Source: Pseudoclavibacter terrae (GTDB lineage: Bacteria > Actinomycetota > Actinomycetes > Actinomycetales > Microbacteriaceae). Taken from it: a DNA stretch of 64,000 nucleotides. A program made the translations under genes and the position numbers. Below the pieces are notes generated by a model. It saw only the letters and a program-made list of their open reading frames with translations. It was not told where the DNA came from and did no database searches. Positions 55,485 to 64,000 of this stretch are shown here, in pieces. The stretch's first letter is position 1. Each line of letters begins with the position of its first letter. The stretch spans positions 124,001 to 188,000 of the forward strand of contig NZ_WBJX01000004.1 of NCBI RefSeq assembly GCF_008831075.1. Reading direction: 5' to 3'.

Positions 55485-56149
55485 CTCGTCGTCGCTTTGA
55501 GCTCGAGCAGATGGTCCCGAGTGAGGGCGGCGGCCGTCGGGGCGTCCTGCGCCTCGATCGCGTCCAGGATGCGGAGGTGGACGTCGTGGTCGGCGTCGCC
55601 GCCGAACTCGCCGCGAAGGCGCAGCATGCCGATCATCGCCTGCCTGCTTCGGGGCGCGAACCCGTCGAAGAGCTCCGTGAGGATCTCGTTGTGCGCGGCG
55701 ATGACGATGCTGCGGTGCAGCGCGATGTCCGCGTCGACGTGCGCTTCGACGCTCGCGCGCTGCGCCTTCCGGGCGTCTGCGGCGCGGATCATCGTCTGGA
55801 GCTCCGCAGCTGTGCGCCGTGCGGCCGCGAGCCCTGAGGCTTCCACTTCGATGGCGATGCGGGCCTCGATCACTCTCTCGATGTCCGCGCGCCCCACGAT
55901 CTCATCCAGGGGCTCAGCCGCGTCGAGAGCGGTGACGAACACCCCCGCCCCCTGCTTGGTTGCCAGCACGCCGCTCCCCGCGAGCTGGCGGATGGCCTCG
56001 CGGATCGTCGACCGCCCGACCCCGAGTTGGGGCGCGAGGGTCGTCTCGCCCGGCAGCTTCTGTCCCAGCTCCCATTCCCCTTCGCGGATTCGCTCGAGGA
56101 GCAACTGGGCGGCCTGCTCGGCGAGGGGTTCACGGCGGAGTGCGCTCAT
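55481..56149 (-). CDS. GntR-family regulator, FadR (FCD) subfamily
   Basis: A 222-residue regulator. Winged HTH: LAEQAAQLLLERIREGEWE, then LPGETTLAPQLGVGRSTIREA, LAGSGVLATKQGAGVFV. The C-terminal helical FCD domain includes EARIAIEVEASGLAAARRT and DADIALHRSIVIAAHNEIL with His/Asp metal residues. The ATG at 56149 is chosen because upstream residues are not family-like. It is divergent from leuA, with an ACTCCTC/GAGGAGT palindrome in between; whether it controls leuA or only itself is unclear. Confidence 0.87.
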   Translation of the reverse strand: MSALRREPLAEQAAQLLLERIREGEWELGQKLPGETTLAPQLGVGRSTIREAIRQLAGSGVLATKQGAGVFVTALDAAEPLDEIVGRADIERVIEARIAIEVEASGLAAARRTAAELQTMIRAADARKAQRASVEAHVDADIALHRSIVIAAHNEILTELFDGFAPRSRQAMIGMLRLRGEFGGDADHDVHLRILDAIEAQDAPTAAALTRDHLLELKATTS

Positions 56150-56174
56150 GCCCCCATCATCCCCCATCCCGAAT

Positions 56175-56197
56175 ACTCCTCTACTTGTCTGAGGAGT
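56175..56197. promoter_or_regulatory. Candidate GntR operator
   Basis: ACTCCTC (56175-56181) and GAGGAGT (56191-56197), spaced by 9 bases, lie 26 bases upstream of the gntR start and upstream of the leuA leader peptide. Confidence 0.5.
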
Positions 56198-56215
56198 TGT
56201 GCTAGATTCTGTCGC

Positions 56216-56263
56216 ATGCTCGACGCACCGCTCCTTCTCCTTCGCCGCCACGACGGGTCCTAG
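56216..56263 (+). CDS. leuL: leuA leader peptide (attenuation)
   Basis: A 15-codon frame, MLDAPLLLLRRHDGS, ends in TAG 74 bases before the leuA start. Five of its residues are Leu, four of them consecutive (codons 6-9). Such Leu-rich leaders precede leuA in other actinobacteria and sense charged tRNA-Leu through ribosome stalling. The frame overlaps the first arm of the hairpin at 56248. No strong ribosome site is seen. Confidence 0.7.
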   Translation: MLDAPLLLLRRHDGS

Positions 56264-56323
56264 CCTGACCGGCTCCCCGTCGTGGAGCCGAAACGCGCGC
56301 CGGTCGTCACCCCCGCACGACCG
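56248..56323 (+). promoter_or_regulatory. Competing leader hairpins of leuA
   Basis: Stem 1 pairs CCACGACGGG (56248-56257) with CCCGTCGTGG (56276-56285). The alternative CGGCTCC (56270-56276) pairs with GGAGCCG (56284-56290), using overlapping bases, so both cannot form. A third stem, CGGTCGT/ACGACCG (56301-56323), sits just upstream of the leuA ribosome site AGAGGA. No T-run follows, so control may be by Rho or at translation. Confidence 0.6.
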
Positions 56324-56337
56324 AAGAGGACAAGAAC

Positions 56338-58125
56338 ATGCACAGCACCGAATCCCGGATCTCCACACCCGCCGGCCCCGTTCCCGACCAGGCGCCGCAC
56401 TGGAACCGCCAGCGACACTCGCAGATGCCCTCCCACCGCTACCGCGACGTCCACTCCCGAGTAGACGTGCCGCTCACCGAACGAGACTGGCCCGCGAACC
56501 GGCTCACGACCGCGCCCCTCTGGGTCCCCGTCGACCTGCGGGACGGAAACCAGGCGCTCTCCGAGCCCATGGACCCCGACCGCAAGCACCGATTCTTCGA
56601 GCTCATGATCCGCATGGGATACAAGGAGATCGAAGTCGGCTACCCCTCCGCCTCCCAGACCGACTACGACTTCGTCCGTCTCATCGCGACCACCGAACTC
56701 GCACCGGAGGACGTCACGATCGTCGTGTTCACACCAGCGCGTCGTGACCTGATCGAACGAACAGTCGCCTCCATCCAGGGGATCCGGAACCCAGTCGTCA
56801 TCCACCTCTACACGGCGACGGCCCCCGCCTGGCGCGACGTGGTTCTCGGGAAGAGCAAGCAGCAGCTCAGAGAGCTGATCCTCGCCGGCGCGAGCGACGT
56901 CCTCGAGCTCGCCGGCGACCTGCCGAACGTGCGATTCGAGTTCTCACCGGAGGTGTTCAACCTCACCGAACCCGACTACGTCCTCGACATCTGCAATGCC
57001 GTCACGGAACTCTGGATGGCGACCCCGGAGCGTCCGGTCATCCTGAACCTCCCCGCCACCGTGGAAGTCGCAACCCCGAACATCTACGCGGACCAGATCG
57101 AATACATGCACAAGCACCTGGCGCGACGCGACTCCGTGATCCTCTCCGTGCACCCCCACAATGACCGAGGAACGGGAGTCGCGTGCGCAGAACTGGCGGT
57201 GCTCGCGGGTGCGCAGCGCGTGGAAGGGTGCATCTTCGGCAACGGCGAGCGCACGGGCAACGTCGACATCGCAGTCCTCGCCCTAAACCTGCACGCGCAG
57301 GGCATCGACCCCATGATCGACTTCTCCGACATCGACGAGATACGCCGCACCGTGGAAGACAGCAACCGCATCGAGGTCCACGCCAGGCACCCGTACGTGG
57401 GCGACCTCGTCCACACCGCCTTCAGCGGCACGCATCAGGACGCCATCAGGAAGGGGTTCGCCGAGCAGCGCTCCCGCGCCGCGCACGAGGGGCGACCAGA
57501 ACGTGACATCGAGTGGCGGGTCCCCTACCTGCCCATCGACCCGGCGGACATCGGTCGCAGCTACGACGCCGTCATCCGCGTCAATTCGCAGTCCGGCAAG
57601 GGCGGTATCGCCTACCTGCTCGAAACCGAATACGGCATCGAACTCCCCCGGCGCCTCCAGATCGACTTCGCTCGACGCGTTCAGGAGCACACCGATGCGA
57701 ACGGCCAGGAGGTGGGGGCCGCACAGCTGCTCGAGCTCTTCGAGCGCAGCTACCTGGGCGGCTCGTCTCCGGACGTCGAACTGCTCGATCTCAGCGTCGA
57801 GACCCACGCGGGCGCATCACGCACGAGCATCCGCGTTGGCATCGACGGCGCTGAGCACAGCGGCACCTTCGACGGCATCGGACCAGCAGAGGCCGTCACG
57901 AAGCTGCTCGCGAGCGCCGGCGTCACCGTCGACATCCTCTCGCTCCACCAGACAGCGCTCGGGGTGGGCAGCAGCAGCGAAGCGCTGACACTCCTGGAGT
58001 ACCGGGCCCCCTCAGGCACACGCTGGGTCGCCGGCCGAGACCGGTCAGTGCTGTCGGCAACCGTCACCGCGATCCTCAGCGCCGCACGCAACAGCATCTC
58101 GATGCACGCCCACGCGCACGCGTAG
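56338..58125 (+). CDS. leuA: 2-isopropylmalate synthase
   Basis: A 595-residue enzyme condensing 2-oxoisovalerate and acetyl-CoA, the first step of leucine synthesis. [20 protein letters not shown] holds the metal Asp, followed by [18 protein letters not shown]; the metal-binding HxH is in [31 protein letters not shown]; the C-terminal regulatory LeuA dimer domain spans about 440-595. The length fits the actinobacterial LeuA class. AGAGGA at 56325-56330 sets the start. Expression is probably governed by the leucine leader upstream. Confidence 0.95.
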   Translation: MHSTESRISTPAGPVPDQAPHWNRQRHSQMPSHRYRDVHSRVDVPLTERDWPANRLTTAPLWVPVDLRDGNQALSEPMDPDRKHRFFELMIRMGYKEIEVGYPSASQTDYDFVRLIATTELAPEDVTIVVFTPARRDLIERTVASIQGIRNPVVIHLYTATAPAWRDVVLGKSKQQLRELILAGASDVLELAGDLPNVRFEFSPEVFNLTEPDYVLDICNAVTELWMATPERPVILNLPATVEVATPNIYADQIEYMHKHLARRDSVILSVHPHNDRGTGVACAELAVLAGAQRVEGCIFGNGERTGNVDIAVLALNLHAQGIDPMIDFSDIDEIRRTVEDSNRIEVHARHPYVGDLVHTAFSGTHQDAIRKGFAEQRSRAAHEGRPERDIEWRVPYLPIDPADIGRSYDAVIRVNSQSGKGGIAYLLETEYGIELPRRLQIDFARRVQEHTDANGQEVGAAQLLELFERSYLGGSSPDVELLDLSVETHAGASRTSIRVGIDGAEHSGTFDGIGPAEAVTKLLASAGVTVDILSLHQTALGVGSSSEALTLLEYRAPSGTRWVAGRDRSVLSATVTAILSAARNSISMHAHAHA

Positions 58126-58165
58126 CCGGGGTGGGCGCGGGCCGGTGGGTGCTCTCACCGGGAAC

Positions 58166-58203
58166 GCACGAACGGCCCAGTCCGAAGACTGGGCCGTTCG
58201 TGC
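58166..58203. terminator. Bidirectional terminator between leuA and rplA
   Basis: A perfect 16-bp stem (GCACGAACGGCCCAGT with its complement) and a 6-base loop, between convergent genes. Confidence 0.85.
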
Positions 58204-58247
58204 TGGCGGATGCATGCATCCGCCTGAGCTGTGCAGCTCGCGACAGA

Positions 58248-58934
58248 CTAGATCGCGTTGACGTCCAGCGGGATGCCGGGGCCGAAGGTCGTCGAGACGA
58301 CGGCCTTCTGGATGTAGCGGCCCTTCGAGCTCGACGGCTTGAGGCGGACGACCTCGTCGAGGGCTGCGCGGAGGTTCTCTCCGAGCTGCTCCGACGTGAA
58401 CGCCGACTTGCCGACGATGAAGTGCACGTTGGAGTGCTTGTCGACGCGGAACTCGATCTTTCCGCCCTTGATCTCGGTGACAGCCTTGGCCGGGTCGGTC
58501 GTGACCGTTCCGGTCTTCGGGTTCGGCATGAGGCCACGGGGTCCGAGGACCTTTCCGAGGCGTCCGACCTTGCCCATGAGGTCAGGGGTGGCGACTGCGG
58601 AGTCGAAGTCGGTCCAGCCGTCTGCAACGCGAGCGATGAGCTCGTCGCCGCCGACCTCGTCGGCGCCAGCAGCGATAGCTGCCTCAGCCTTGTCACCCGT
58701 CGCGAAGACGATGACCTTGGCCGTCTTGCCGGTGCCGTTGGGCAGGCTGACGGTGCCACGAACCATCTGGTCGGCCTTGCGCGGGTCTACACCCAGGCGA
58801 AGAGCGACCTCGACGGTGCTGTTGAACTTGGACGAGCCGGTCTCGCGTGCGAGCTCGACGGCCTCGGCGAGACCGTAGAACTTGTCCTCGCCGATCTTCT
58901 CTGCCGCGGCACGGTATGCCTTGGACTTAGCCAT
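58248..58934 (-). CDS. rplA: 50S ribosomal protein L1
   Basis: A 228-residue L1-stalk rRNA-binding protein. Starts [20 protein letters not shown]; contains [34 protein letters not shown] and the C-terminal [16 protein letters not shown]. An ATG five codons earlier is in frame, but the ATG at 58934 has AAGGAG at ideal spacing. Paired with rplK 104 bases upstream. Confidence 0.97.
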   Translation of the reverse strand: MAKSKAYRAAAEKIGEDKFYGLAEAVELARETGSSKFNSTVEVALRLGVDPRKADQMVRGTVSLPNGTGKTAKVIVFATGDKAEAAIAAGADEVGGDELIARVADGWTDFDSAVATPDLMGKVGRLGKVLGPRGLMPNPKTGTVTTDPAKAVTEIKGGKIEFRVDKHSNVHFIVGKSAFTSEQLGENLRAALDEVVRLKPSSSKGRYIQKAVVSTTFGPGIPLDVNAI

Positions 58935-59037
58935 GTTGTTCTCCTTCAAGAGTTGCGGTTGCGAGCCTGGCCGGCTCTCCCGCGGTGTTCAATGCCGCGC
59001 CCGAGGCGCGACGTGTGGTGTTGGGAGCGGGAAGGCC

Positions 59038-59469
59038 TTAGCCCTCGACCGTGATTCCCATGGAGCGAGCCGTACCGGCGATGATGCGCGACGCCATGTC
59101 GAGGTCGTTCGCGTTCAGGTCGGACTGCTTCGCCTCCGCGATCTCGCGGACCTGGGCGGCGGTGAGCTTGCCGACCTTGGCCGTGTGAGGCGTCGGGGAG
59201 CCCTTCTTGACGCCGGCAGCCTTCTTGATCAGCTCGGCAGCAGGAGGGGTCTTCAGGATGAAGGTGAACGAACGGTCTTCGTACACGGTGATCTCAACGG
59301 GGATCACATTGCCACGCTGCGACTCGGTAGCCGCGTTGTAGGCCTTGCAGAACTCCATGATGTTGACGCCGTGCTGACCGAGCGCGGGGCCGATAGGAGG
59401 AGCCGGGTTAGCGGCGCCAGCCTGGATCTGAAGCTTGATCAGACCCGAGACCTTCTTCTTGGGTGCCAT
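59038..59469 (-). CDS. rplK: 50S ribosomal protein L11
   Basis: A 143-residue protein of the GTPase-associated centre. N-terminal [40 protein letters not shown], and the C-terminal rRNA-binding domain ending [24 protein letters not shown] upstream of the ATG supports the start. Confidence 0.97.
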
Positions 59470-59581
59470 GTCTTTTCCTTCTTTCGATTCGAACTCCGCG
59501 CAGACGCGCGGTGCTCTCCCGGTGGCCCGGCGGTTCCGGACTCCGGTGGTTTAGGGGCAGTCGCTTGGGGGGGAGCGAGTG

Positions 59582-60511
59582 CTAGAGCTTGGTGACCTGG
59601 TCGAAGCTGAGCTCGACGGGGGTCTCGCGCTCGAAGAGCGACACGAGGACGGTGAGCTTGCCGCTCTCCGGCTTGATCTCGCTGATCGAGCCGGTGAGCC
59701 CCTCGAAGGAGCCCTCCTTGATCGTGATGGTCTCGCCGATCTCGAAGTCGATCTCTGCGATCGGCTGGCGCTTCTGCACGCCACCCTGACCTGAAGCGTT
59801 CGCCTTCGCGGGTGCTTCTGCGATCTCGACAAGACTCTTCAGCATCTCAAATGCCTCGTTGAAGCGCAACGGGGTCGGGTTGTGGGCGTTGCCCACGAAG
59901 CCCGTGACACCCGGGGTGTGGCGCACGACGGACCAGCTGTCCTCGTTCAGCATGAGGCGTACGAGCACGTAGCCGGGGATGCGGACGCGCGTGACCATCT
60001 TGCGCTGGCCGTTCTTGATCTCGACCACGTCTTCCATGGGCACTTCCACCTGGTAGATGAAGTCGCTCATGTTCATGGACTCGGTGCGCTGGTGCAGGTT
60101 CTGCTTGACGCGACGCTCGAAGCCGGCGTACGTGTGGATGACGTACCACTTGCCAGGCTTGAGGCGCAGCTCGCGCTTGAAGGTCTCGTACGGATCGACG
60201 TCAGGGTCTTCCTCGCGAGCCTCGACCTCTTCATCCTCGGTCGCGGCGGCCGCAGCAGCCTCTTCCTCGCTCGTGTCGATCTCAAGGACATCGTTGACGA
60301 TCGCGTCGACCTCGGGGTCGACGACATCGGCGCCTTCTCCGTCGTCGAGGTCTTCCTCGGTCACGACTTCGTCGGACTCTTCGATCTCGTGGGCCTCATC
60401 GAACTCTGCGTCGATGTCGCGGTCACCCTCCTGGGCCTCTGCGACTTCGGAGTCCTGCTCCAGCGCGGTCTCGTAAAGACCGTTCGGGTCGGCGACGTTC
60501 GGGTCTGACAC
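59582..60511 (-). CDS. nusG: Transcription factor NusG with acidic N-terminal extension
   Basis: A 309-residue elongation factor. Residues 1-115 are an acidic, presumably disordered extension (long runs of Asp/Glu). The NGN domain begins at KWYVIHTYAGFERRVKQNL and includes MEDVVEIKNGQRKMVTRVR and VRHTPGVTGFVGN; the KOW domain is at the end (ETITIKEGSFEGLTGSISEI). Start codon GTG with GAGGA upstream. Same strand order secE-nusG-rplK-rplA as in most bacteria. Confidence 0.96.
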   Translation of the reverse strand: MSDPNVADPNGLYETALEQDSEVAEAQEGDRDIDAEFDEAHEIEESDEVVTEEDLDDGEGADVVDPEVDAIVNDVLEIDTSEEEAAAAAATEDEEVEAREEDPDVDPYETFKRELRLKPGKWYVIHTYAGFERRVKQNLHQRTESMNMSDFIYQVEVPMEDVVEIKNGQRKMVTRVRIPGYVLVRLMLNEDSWSVVRHTPGVTGFVGNAHNPTPLRFNEAFEMLKSLVEIAEAPAKANASGQGGVQKRQPIAEIDFEIGETITIKEGSFEGLTGSISEIKPESGKLTVLVSLFERETPVELSFDQVTKL

Positions 60512-60586
60512 GATTCCTCATCTCGATTGTGTGGTGCGGGGCTGCTCGCCCTTTTCGGTGGAGGCTCGGGAGCCGGAGCGGTGCGA

Positions 60587-60898
60587 CTATTCCGTCGGAA
60601 CGGGCGTCGCCGCCGGCTCGCTCGGGAACAGCGAGCTGCCCTGACCGAAGACCCACGATGCGCCCCACCCGAAGAGCAGGTCGAGCACCGTGACGAGCAA
60701 CATCATGAAGATGACGAAGACGAGCACGACACCCGTGAACTTGAAGAGCTCCGCGCGAGTCGGTGTGACGACCTTCTTGAGCTCGCCCATGACCTGGCGG
60801 AAGAAGAGAGCGATGCGGCCGACAAGGCCGCGCTTGGGCTCGGAGCCTCGCTTTGACTCGGCGACGTCGGTCGCTTCGTCGGACTTGCTTGGACTCAC
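60587..60898 (-). CDS. secE: Preprotein translocase subunit SecE
   Basis: A 103-residue single-span subunit of SecYEG. The conserved amphipathic region is ALFFRQVMGELKKVVTPTRA, then a membrane helix (FTGVVLVFVIFMMLLVTVLD). The extended C-terminal tail after it is unusual but small. The frame is open to 61066, but that part overlaps tRNA-Trp; the GTG at 60898 after AAAGGGAG is the start. Confidence 0.95.
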   Translation of the reverse strand: MSPSKSDEATDVAESKRGSEPKRGLVGRIALFFRQVMGELKKVVTPTRAELFKFTGVVLVFVIFMMLLVTVLDLLFGWGASWVFGQGSSLFPSEPAATPVPTE

Positions 60899-60968
60899 GC
60901 GCTCTCCCTTTCGATGGTTGAGACCTTCGATGGTGGGCCCCGTAGTGGGTGCGTTCAGCACCGAAATG

Positions 60969-61041
60969 CAGGGCGGACAGGACTCGAACCTGCAACCTGC
61001 GGTTTTGGAGACCGCTGCTCTACCAATTGAGCCACCGCCCT
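60969..61041 (-). tRNA. tRNA-Trp (anticodon CCA)
   Basis: A 73-base cloverleaf. Acceptor AGGGCGG/CCGCCCT, D arm GCTC AATTGGTA GAGC, anticodon loop CTCCAAA giving CCA, T arm CAGG TTCGAGT CCTG, discriminator G, CCA not encoded. It sits upstream of secE on the same strand, as in many bacteria. Confidence 0.96.
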
Positions 61042-61233
61042 TTGCGTGAACACCGGATGCGTGCATCCGTTCACCCTGATACCGTCTGCAGCCGCTCCAC
61101 AGGGAACGGTTTCAGGCGCGGTTCAGTATGTCGCTTTCGGCAACCAGGAAAGCATACGACAGGTGCGCGCCGGAAGTCCAACGCGGGCGCAACTCGCGGA
61201 CGGTGACGCGCCTCCGGACCTAGACTCAGGGCC

Positions 61234-62445
61234 ATGGTTTCCGACTCACGTCTCTCTCCTCGCATCGCCGCGATCGCCGAATCCGCAACGCTCAAGGTCG
61301 ACGCGAAGGCCAAGGGCCTCAAGGCCGCCGGCCGACCCGTCATCAGCTACGCAGCTGGCGAGCCCGACTTCCCCACCCCGCAGCACGTCGTCGAAGCGGC
61401 ACTCGTCGCCGTCAGCGACCCGAAGAACCACCGCTACACCCCGGCGGCCGGCCTGCCGGAGCTCCGAGAGGCCATCGCCGAGAAGACGAAGCGCGATTCC
61501 GGCTGGGATGTCCCCGCCTCGCAGGTCATCGTCACGAACGGTGGCAAGCAGGCCGTCTACCAGGCCATCAACACGGTCGTCGGCGCTGGCGACGAGGTCC
61601 TCCTCCCCGCCCCCTACTGGACCACGTACCCCGAGGTCATCCAGCTCGCCGGCGGCACGACCGTCCCCGTCTTCGCCGGCGCCGACCAGGAGTACAAGGT
61701 CACCGTCGACCAGCTCGAGGCGGCTCGCACGCCCGCCACGAAGGCGATGCTCTTCGTCTCGCCGTCCAACCCGACGGGTGCCGTCTACTCCGAGGAGGAG
61801 ACGCGCGCCATCGGCGAATGGGCCGCCGAGCACGGCATCTGGGTCATCGCCGACGAGATCTACCAGAACCTCACCTACGACGGCGTCCGCGCCGTCTCCA
61901 TCGTCGAAGCGGCCCCTGCCGTCGCCGACCGCACCATCCTCGTCAACGGCGTCGCCAAGTCCTTCGCGATGACCGGCTGGCGCGTCGGGTGGATGGTCGG
62001 CCCTGCCGACGCCATCAAGGGCGCAGGCAACCTGCAGTCCCACCTGTCGAGCAACGTCAACAACATCGCGCAGCGAGCGGCCATCGCAGCCCTCACGGGG
62101 CCGACCGAGCCCGTCGAGGAGATGCGCCTCGCCTTCGACCGCCGCCGCAAGACGATGGTCGAGGAGCTCAGCAAGGTCAACGGCTTCCGCGTCCCGACGC
62201 CTGAGGGCGCCTTCTACGTCTACGCCGACGTGCAGCAGCTCATCGGCAAGGAGATCGAGGAACGCCAGATCACCTCGTCGCTTGACCTCGCCGACCTCAT
62301 CCTCGACGTCGCTGAGGTCGCCGTCGTGCCGGGTGAGGCGTTCGGGCCGTCCGGCTACCTGCGCCTCAGCTACGCGCTCGGCGACGATGCGCTGCTGGAA
62401 GGCGTGCAGCGCCTGCAGAAGCTCTTCGCCGGCGTCGAGCTCTAG
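61234..62445 (+). CDS. Class I PLP aminotransferase (aspartate aminotransferase-like)
   Basis: A 403-residue fold-type I enzyme. [65 protein letters not shown], the PLP-Lys in [16 protein letters not shown] (near residue 240) and the C-terminal substrate Arg in [10 protein letters not shown]. Acts on aspartate or aromatic amino acids in relatives. No clear ribosome site is before the ATG, so the mRNA may be leaderless. Confidence 0.92.
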   Translation: MVSDSRLSPRIAAIAESATLKVDAKAKGLKAAGRPVISYAAGEPDFPTPQHVVEAALVAVSDPKNHRYTPAAGLPELREAIAEKTKRDSGWDVPASQVIVTNGGKQAVYQAINTVVGAGDEVLLPAPYWTTYPEVIQLAGGTTVPVFAGADQEYKVTVDQLEAARTPATKAMLFVSPSNPTGAVYSEEETRAIGEWAAEHGIWVIADEIYQNLTYDGVRAVSIVEAAPAVADRTILVNGVAKSFAMTGWRVGWMVGPADAIKGAGNLQSHLSSNVNNIAQRAAIAALTGPTEPVEEMRLAFDRRRKTMVEELSKVNGFRVPTPEGAFYVYADVQQLIGKEIEERQITSSLDLADLILDVAEVAVVPGEAFGPSGYLRLSYALGDDALLEGVQRLQKLFAGVEL

Positions 62446-62471
62446 GCACGCGGCCGCCCGCTGCGCTGAAG

Positions 62472-62520
62472 AGGCCGGTTTCGCCCCATCCTGACGCTCA
62501 GGACGGGGCGAAACTGGCCT
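62472..62520. terminator. Bidirectional terminator after the aminotransferase
   Basis: AGGCC-g-GTTTCGCCCC pairs with GGGGCGAAAC-t-GGCCT; inside, TCCTGA/TCAGGA adds a second stem. It lies between convergent genes, and on the plus strand TTTC follows. Confidence 0.8.
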
Positions 62521-62551
62521 TTCGCGGTTTCAGGCCCGCGGGGAGGCGCGA

Positions 62552-63835
62552 CTACGGCGTCGTGAAGCTGATCTCGGCGACCTTCTGCGAGATGCGCGAG
62601 TTCGGGTCGTCGAGCTCGCCGCCCCATGCATTCGCCAAGATGGTGATCTTCGTGCCGGTCGACGGCATGTAGCGCGTCGCCATCATCCCCTCGGATCCGT
62701 CCGACCAGCGGAGGCGCTGCGCGAGCAGCTCCAGCTCGTACCCTCCCTGCCCCTTGAGAACCAGCGGCACGGGGTCACCGATCGGCTCGGGCTTCGCCGT
62801 GAACTGCAGCGAGGCAGAGTTCAGCTCCGACCGCGTCATGTCCTCGTCGCGGTACTCGCTCTTGTGCAGGTTCTCCTGTGCCACCGAGAAGTACGCGCCG
62901 GACTGCGGGTCGCTCAGGATGTACAGGTTCGGCTGCCGCTCCGAGACGTCCTGCTCCCAGCCGCCGACCGGCGGATTCACCACCGTGATGCCGTTCGGGA
63001 ACACGACGTCCGTCGTGATCGGGATGTACCCGGGGGCCGCGTCCTGGGGCGCGGCGGGCATGAGCGTGCTCGTCGGGACGGGAGTCGAGGTCGGAGCCTG
63101 CGGGTCGGCGCCCCCGACGGGGATGGTCGGGTCATTCGGCGAGGTGAACGCCATGAAGAGGCCGACGACGAGGGCGACGATCGCGACACCGCTGATGCCG
63201 ATGCCGACGAGGAGGCCGACCGGGCGCTTGCGCTGCTTCTGCAGTTCCGGGTCCTCCCCCAGCTCGCGGCGCCTCGGCTGCGCTGCCTCCTGCTGCTGCG
63301 GCGCGAACCGGGGCGGCGGGACACCGGCGGGGAGATTCACGGGAGGACCCTGCACGAATGGACCCTGACCGGGGACCCGGGCGGCCGGCTGCCCTGGATC
63401 CTGCCCGGGACGAGGCGTCTGAGCCTGCGACGGGAAGTTCCCCTGAGCCGACGGGAAGTTTCCCTGAGCAGGGAAAGGACCGTTCGCAGGGCGCTGACCG
63501 TGCGCGGGGTATTGGTTGTTCGGGGAGTACTGGCCGTTCGCCGGGTGCTGGGCCGGCGCGGCGTGCTGGGCCGGCGCGGGCGCCTGTCCCGGCGCGGGGA
63601 ACTGGCCAGGCGCGGGGAACTTCCCTTGCTCCGATCCGGAGGCGCGCGGTGGTGCGGAGAACTGCCCGGGCACTCGGGCGTGCCCCTGCGGCACGCCGGC
63701 CGACGGCACACCCCAGGGGGCCTGCGAGCCGGCACCCTGCGCGGGTGGCACTGGCCCACCTCCTCGCGGCCGATCCCGGCGTCGGTCCTGACCGCCGTTC
63801 TGGCCCGGCGGTGGTGTGAGGGGCGGTTGCGTCAT
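62552..63835 (-). CDS. Pro/Gln-rich membrane-anchored protein with extracellular domain
   Basis: A 427-residue protein of unknown function. Residues 1-195 are a Pro/Gln/Ala/Gly-rich cytoplasmic tail with repeats such as GQFPAPGQ, AQHPANGQY and QGNFPS. A charged patch (QKQRKRPVG) precedes one membrane helix (about residues 209-231). The extracellular domain (residues 235-427) contains FPNGITVVNPPVGGWEQDVS and QSGAYFSVAQENLHKSEY. Long P/Q tails on single-span proteins occur in actinobacterial division or secretion-associated proteins. The outer domain resembles in plan the protein at 21533-22195. Confidence 0.7.
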   Translation of the reverse strand: MTQPPLTPPPGQNGGQDRRRDRPRGGGPVPPAQGAGSQAPWGVPSAGVPQGHARVPGQFSAPPRASGSEQGKFPAPGQFPAPGQAPAPAQHAAPAQHPANGQYSPNNQYPAHGQRPANGPFPAQGNFPSAQGNFPSQAQTPRPGQDPGQPAARVPGQGPFVQGPPVNLPAGVPPPRFAPQQQEAAQPRRRELGEDPELQKQRKRPVGLLVGIGISGVAIVALVVGLFMAFTSPNDPTIPVGGADPQAPTSTPVPTSTLMPAAPQDAAPGYIPITTDVVFPNGITVVNPPVGGWEQDVSERQPNLYILSDPQSGAYFSVAQENLHKSEYRDEDMTRSELNSASLQFTAKPEPIGDPVPLVLKGQGGYELELLAQRLRWSDGSEGMMATRYMPSTGTKITILANAWGGELDDPNSRISQKVAEISFTTP

Positions 63836-63928
63836 GCCTGCGAGAGTACCGCCCGCGTCAGGCAGTCGCCTTGGCGCGGGCGGTCCTCACCGAGCGAGCT
63901 TGGCCGTCCTCATTCGGAGAGCTGCGAC

Positions 63929-64000
63929 TCAGTCGAAGATGCGGCGAAGCAGGTTCGTGTCGGCGAGGTCGACAAGCTCGTCTCCACGCCCGGACAGGAC
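63929..64000 (-). CDS. 3' end of an unidentified gene (cut by window edge)
   Basis: The last 23 codons and a TGA of a frame entering from beyond the window, ending DELVDLADTNLLRRIFD. Codon choice fits the local genes. Too short for a family call. The 93 bases between it and the Pro/Gln-rich gene hold no other feature. Confidence 0.45.
   Translation of the reverse strand, partial: VLSGRGDELVDLADTNLLRRIFD

Noticed and set aside
60899-61066. Upstream extension of secE into tRNA-Trp
   Set aside because: Overlaps the tRNA; the GTG at 60898 has a strong ribosome site.

Overview
The window is one stretch of a high-GC (about 68-70%) chromosome of an actinobacterium, most likely Microbacteriaceae. 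This rests on the Tad locus with a DUF4244 pilin, PASTA-tailed class A penicillin-binding proteins, a small high-GC type SRP RNA, surface proteins with an LATTG sorting signal, a NusG with a long acidic N-terminal extension, a ~595-residue LeuA and a DinB/mycothiol-type protein. Genus is not claimed. Genes are densely packed, with many ATGA stop/start overlaps. I see no insertion sequence, prophage block, CRISPR array, rRNA or origin.

Layout. 1-2.7 kb: minus-strand tad pilus genes (tadA, a TadB/C membrane protein, a Flp-like pilin, the start of a TadE-like gene). 3.1-12 kb: acs, ridA plus a 54-residue DUF4177 gene, then two paralogous PBPs around a metallophosphoesterase. 12-16.7 kb: tRNA-Pro, an antibiotic-kinase-like gene, and an FAD amine oxidase / LysR / GltS-type symporter operon. 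16.8-22.2 kb: DinB protein, GST-fold hydroquinone reductase, SDR, DUF1801 protein, lipoprotein polysaccharide deacetylase with a membrane partner. 22.3-26.1 kb: TetR, a perfect palindromic operator, MFS exporter and YtcJ-like amidohydrolase. 26.2-30 kb: a RelE/Phd toxin-antitoxin pair and a LysR regulator divergent from mesX-mesD, a folate-independent methionine synthase system. 30-34.3 kb: tdk, GNAT, APC permease, mqo.

34.5-44.3 kb is a minus-strand housekeeping block: asd, lysC, recR, dnaX, ackA and pta (aspartate-family amino acids, DNA replication and repair, acetate overflow). It is followed on the plus strand by the SRP RNA, an NAD(P)-binding protein and tRNA-Ser. 45.6-48.4 kb holds two paralogous sortase-anchored surface proteins. 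48.6-61 kb is the secE-nusG-rplK-rplA ... rplJ-rplL region. The rplKA and rplJL pairs are separated by about 8.6 kb carrying an amine-oxidase/amidohydrolase operon, a YqaJ-type exonuclease, a quinone oxidoreductase, a GntR regulator and leuA. leuA is preceded by a leucine-rich leader peptide. 61-64 kb: tRNA-Trp, an aminotransferase, a Pro/Gln-rich membrane-anchored protein and the 3' end of a further gene.

The most useful observations are the mesX-mesD-LysR unit, the leuA leader, the rplJL promoter and attenuator, the TetR palindrome, the duplicated PBPs, the paired LATTG proteins, two independent amine-oxidase operons, the stand-alone YqaJ nuclease, and apparent over-use of GGATGCG throughout. 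All functions are read by eye from sequence; none was checked against a database.
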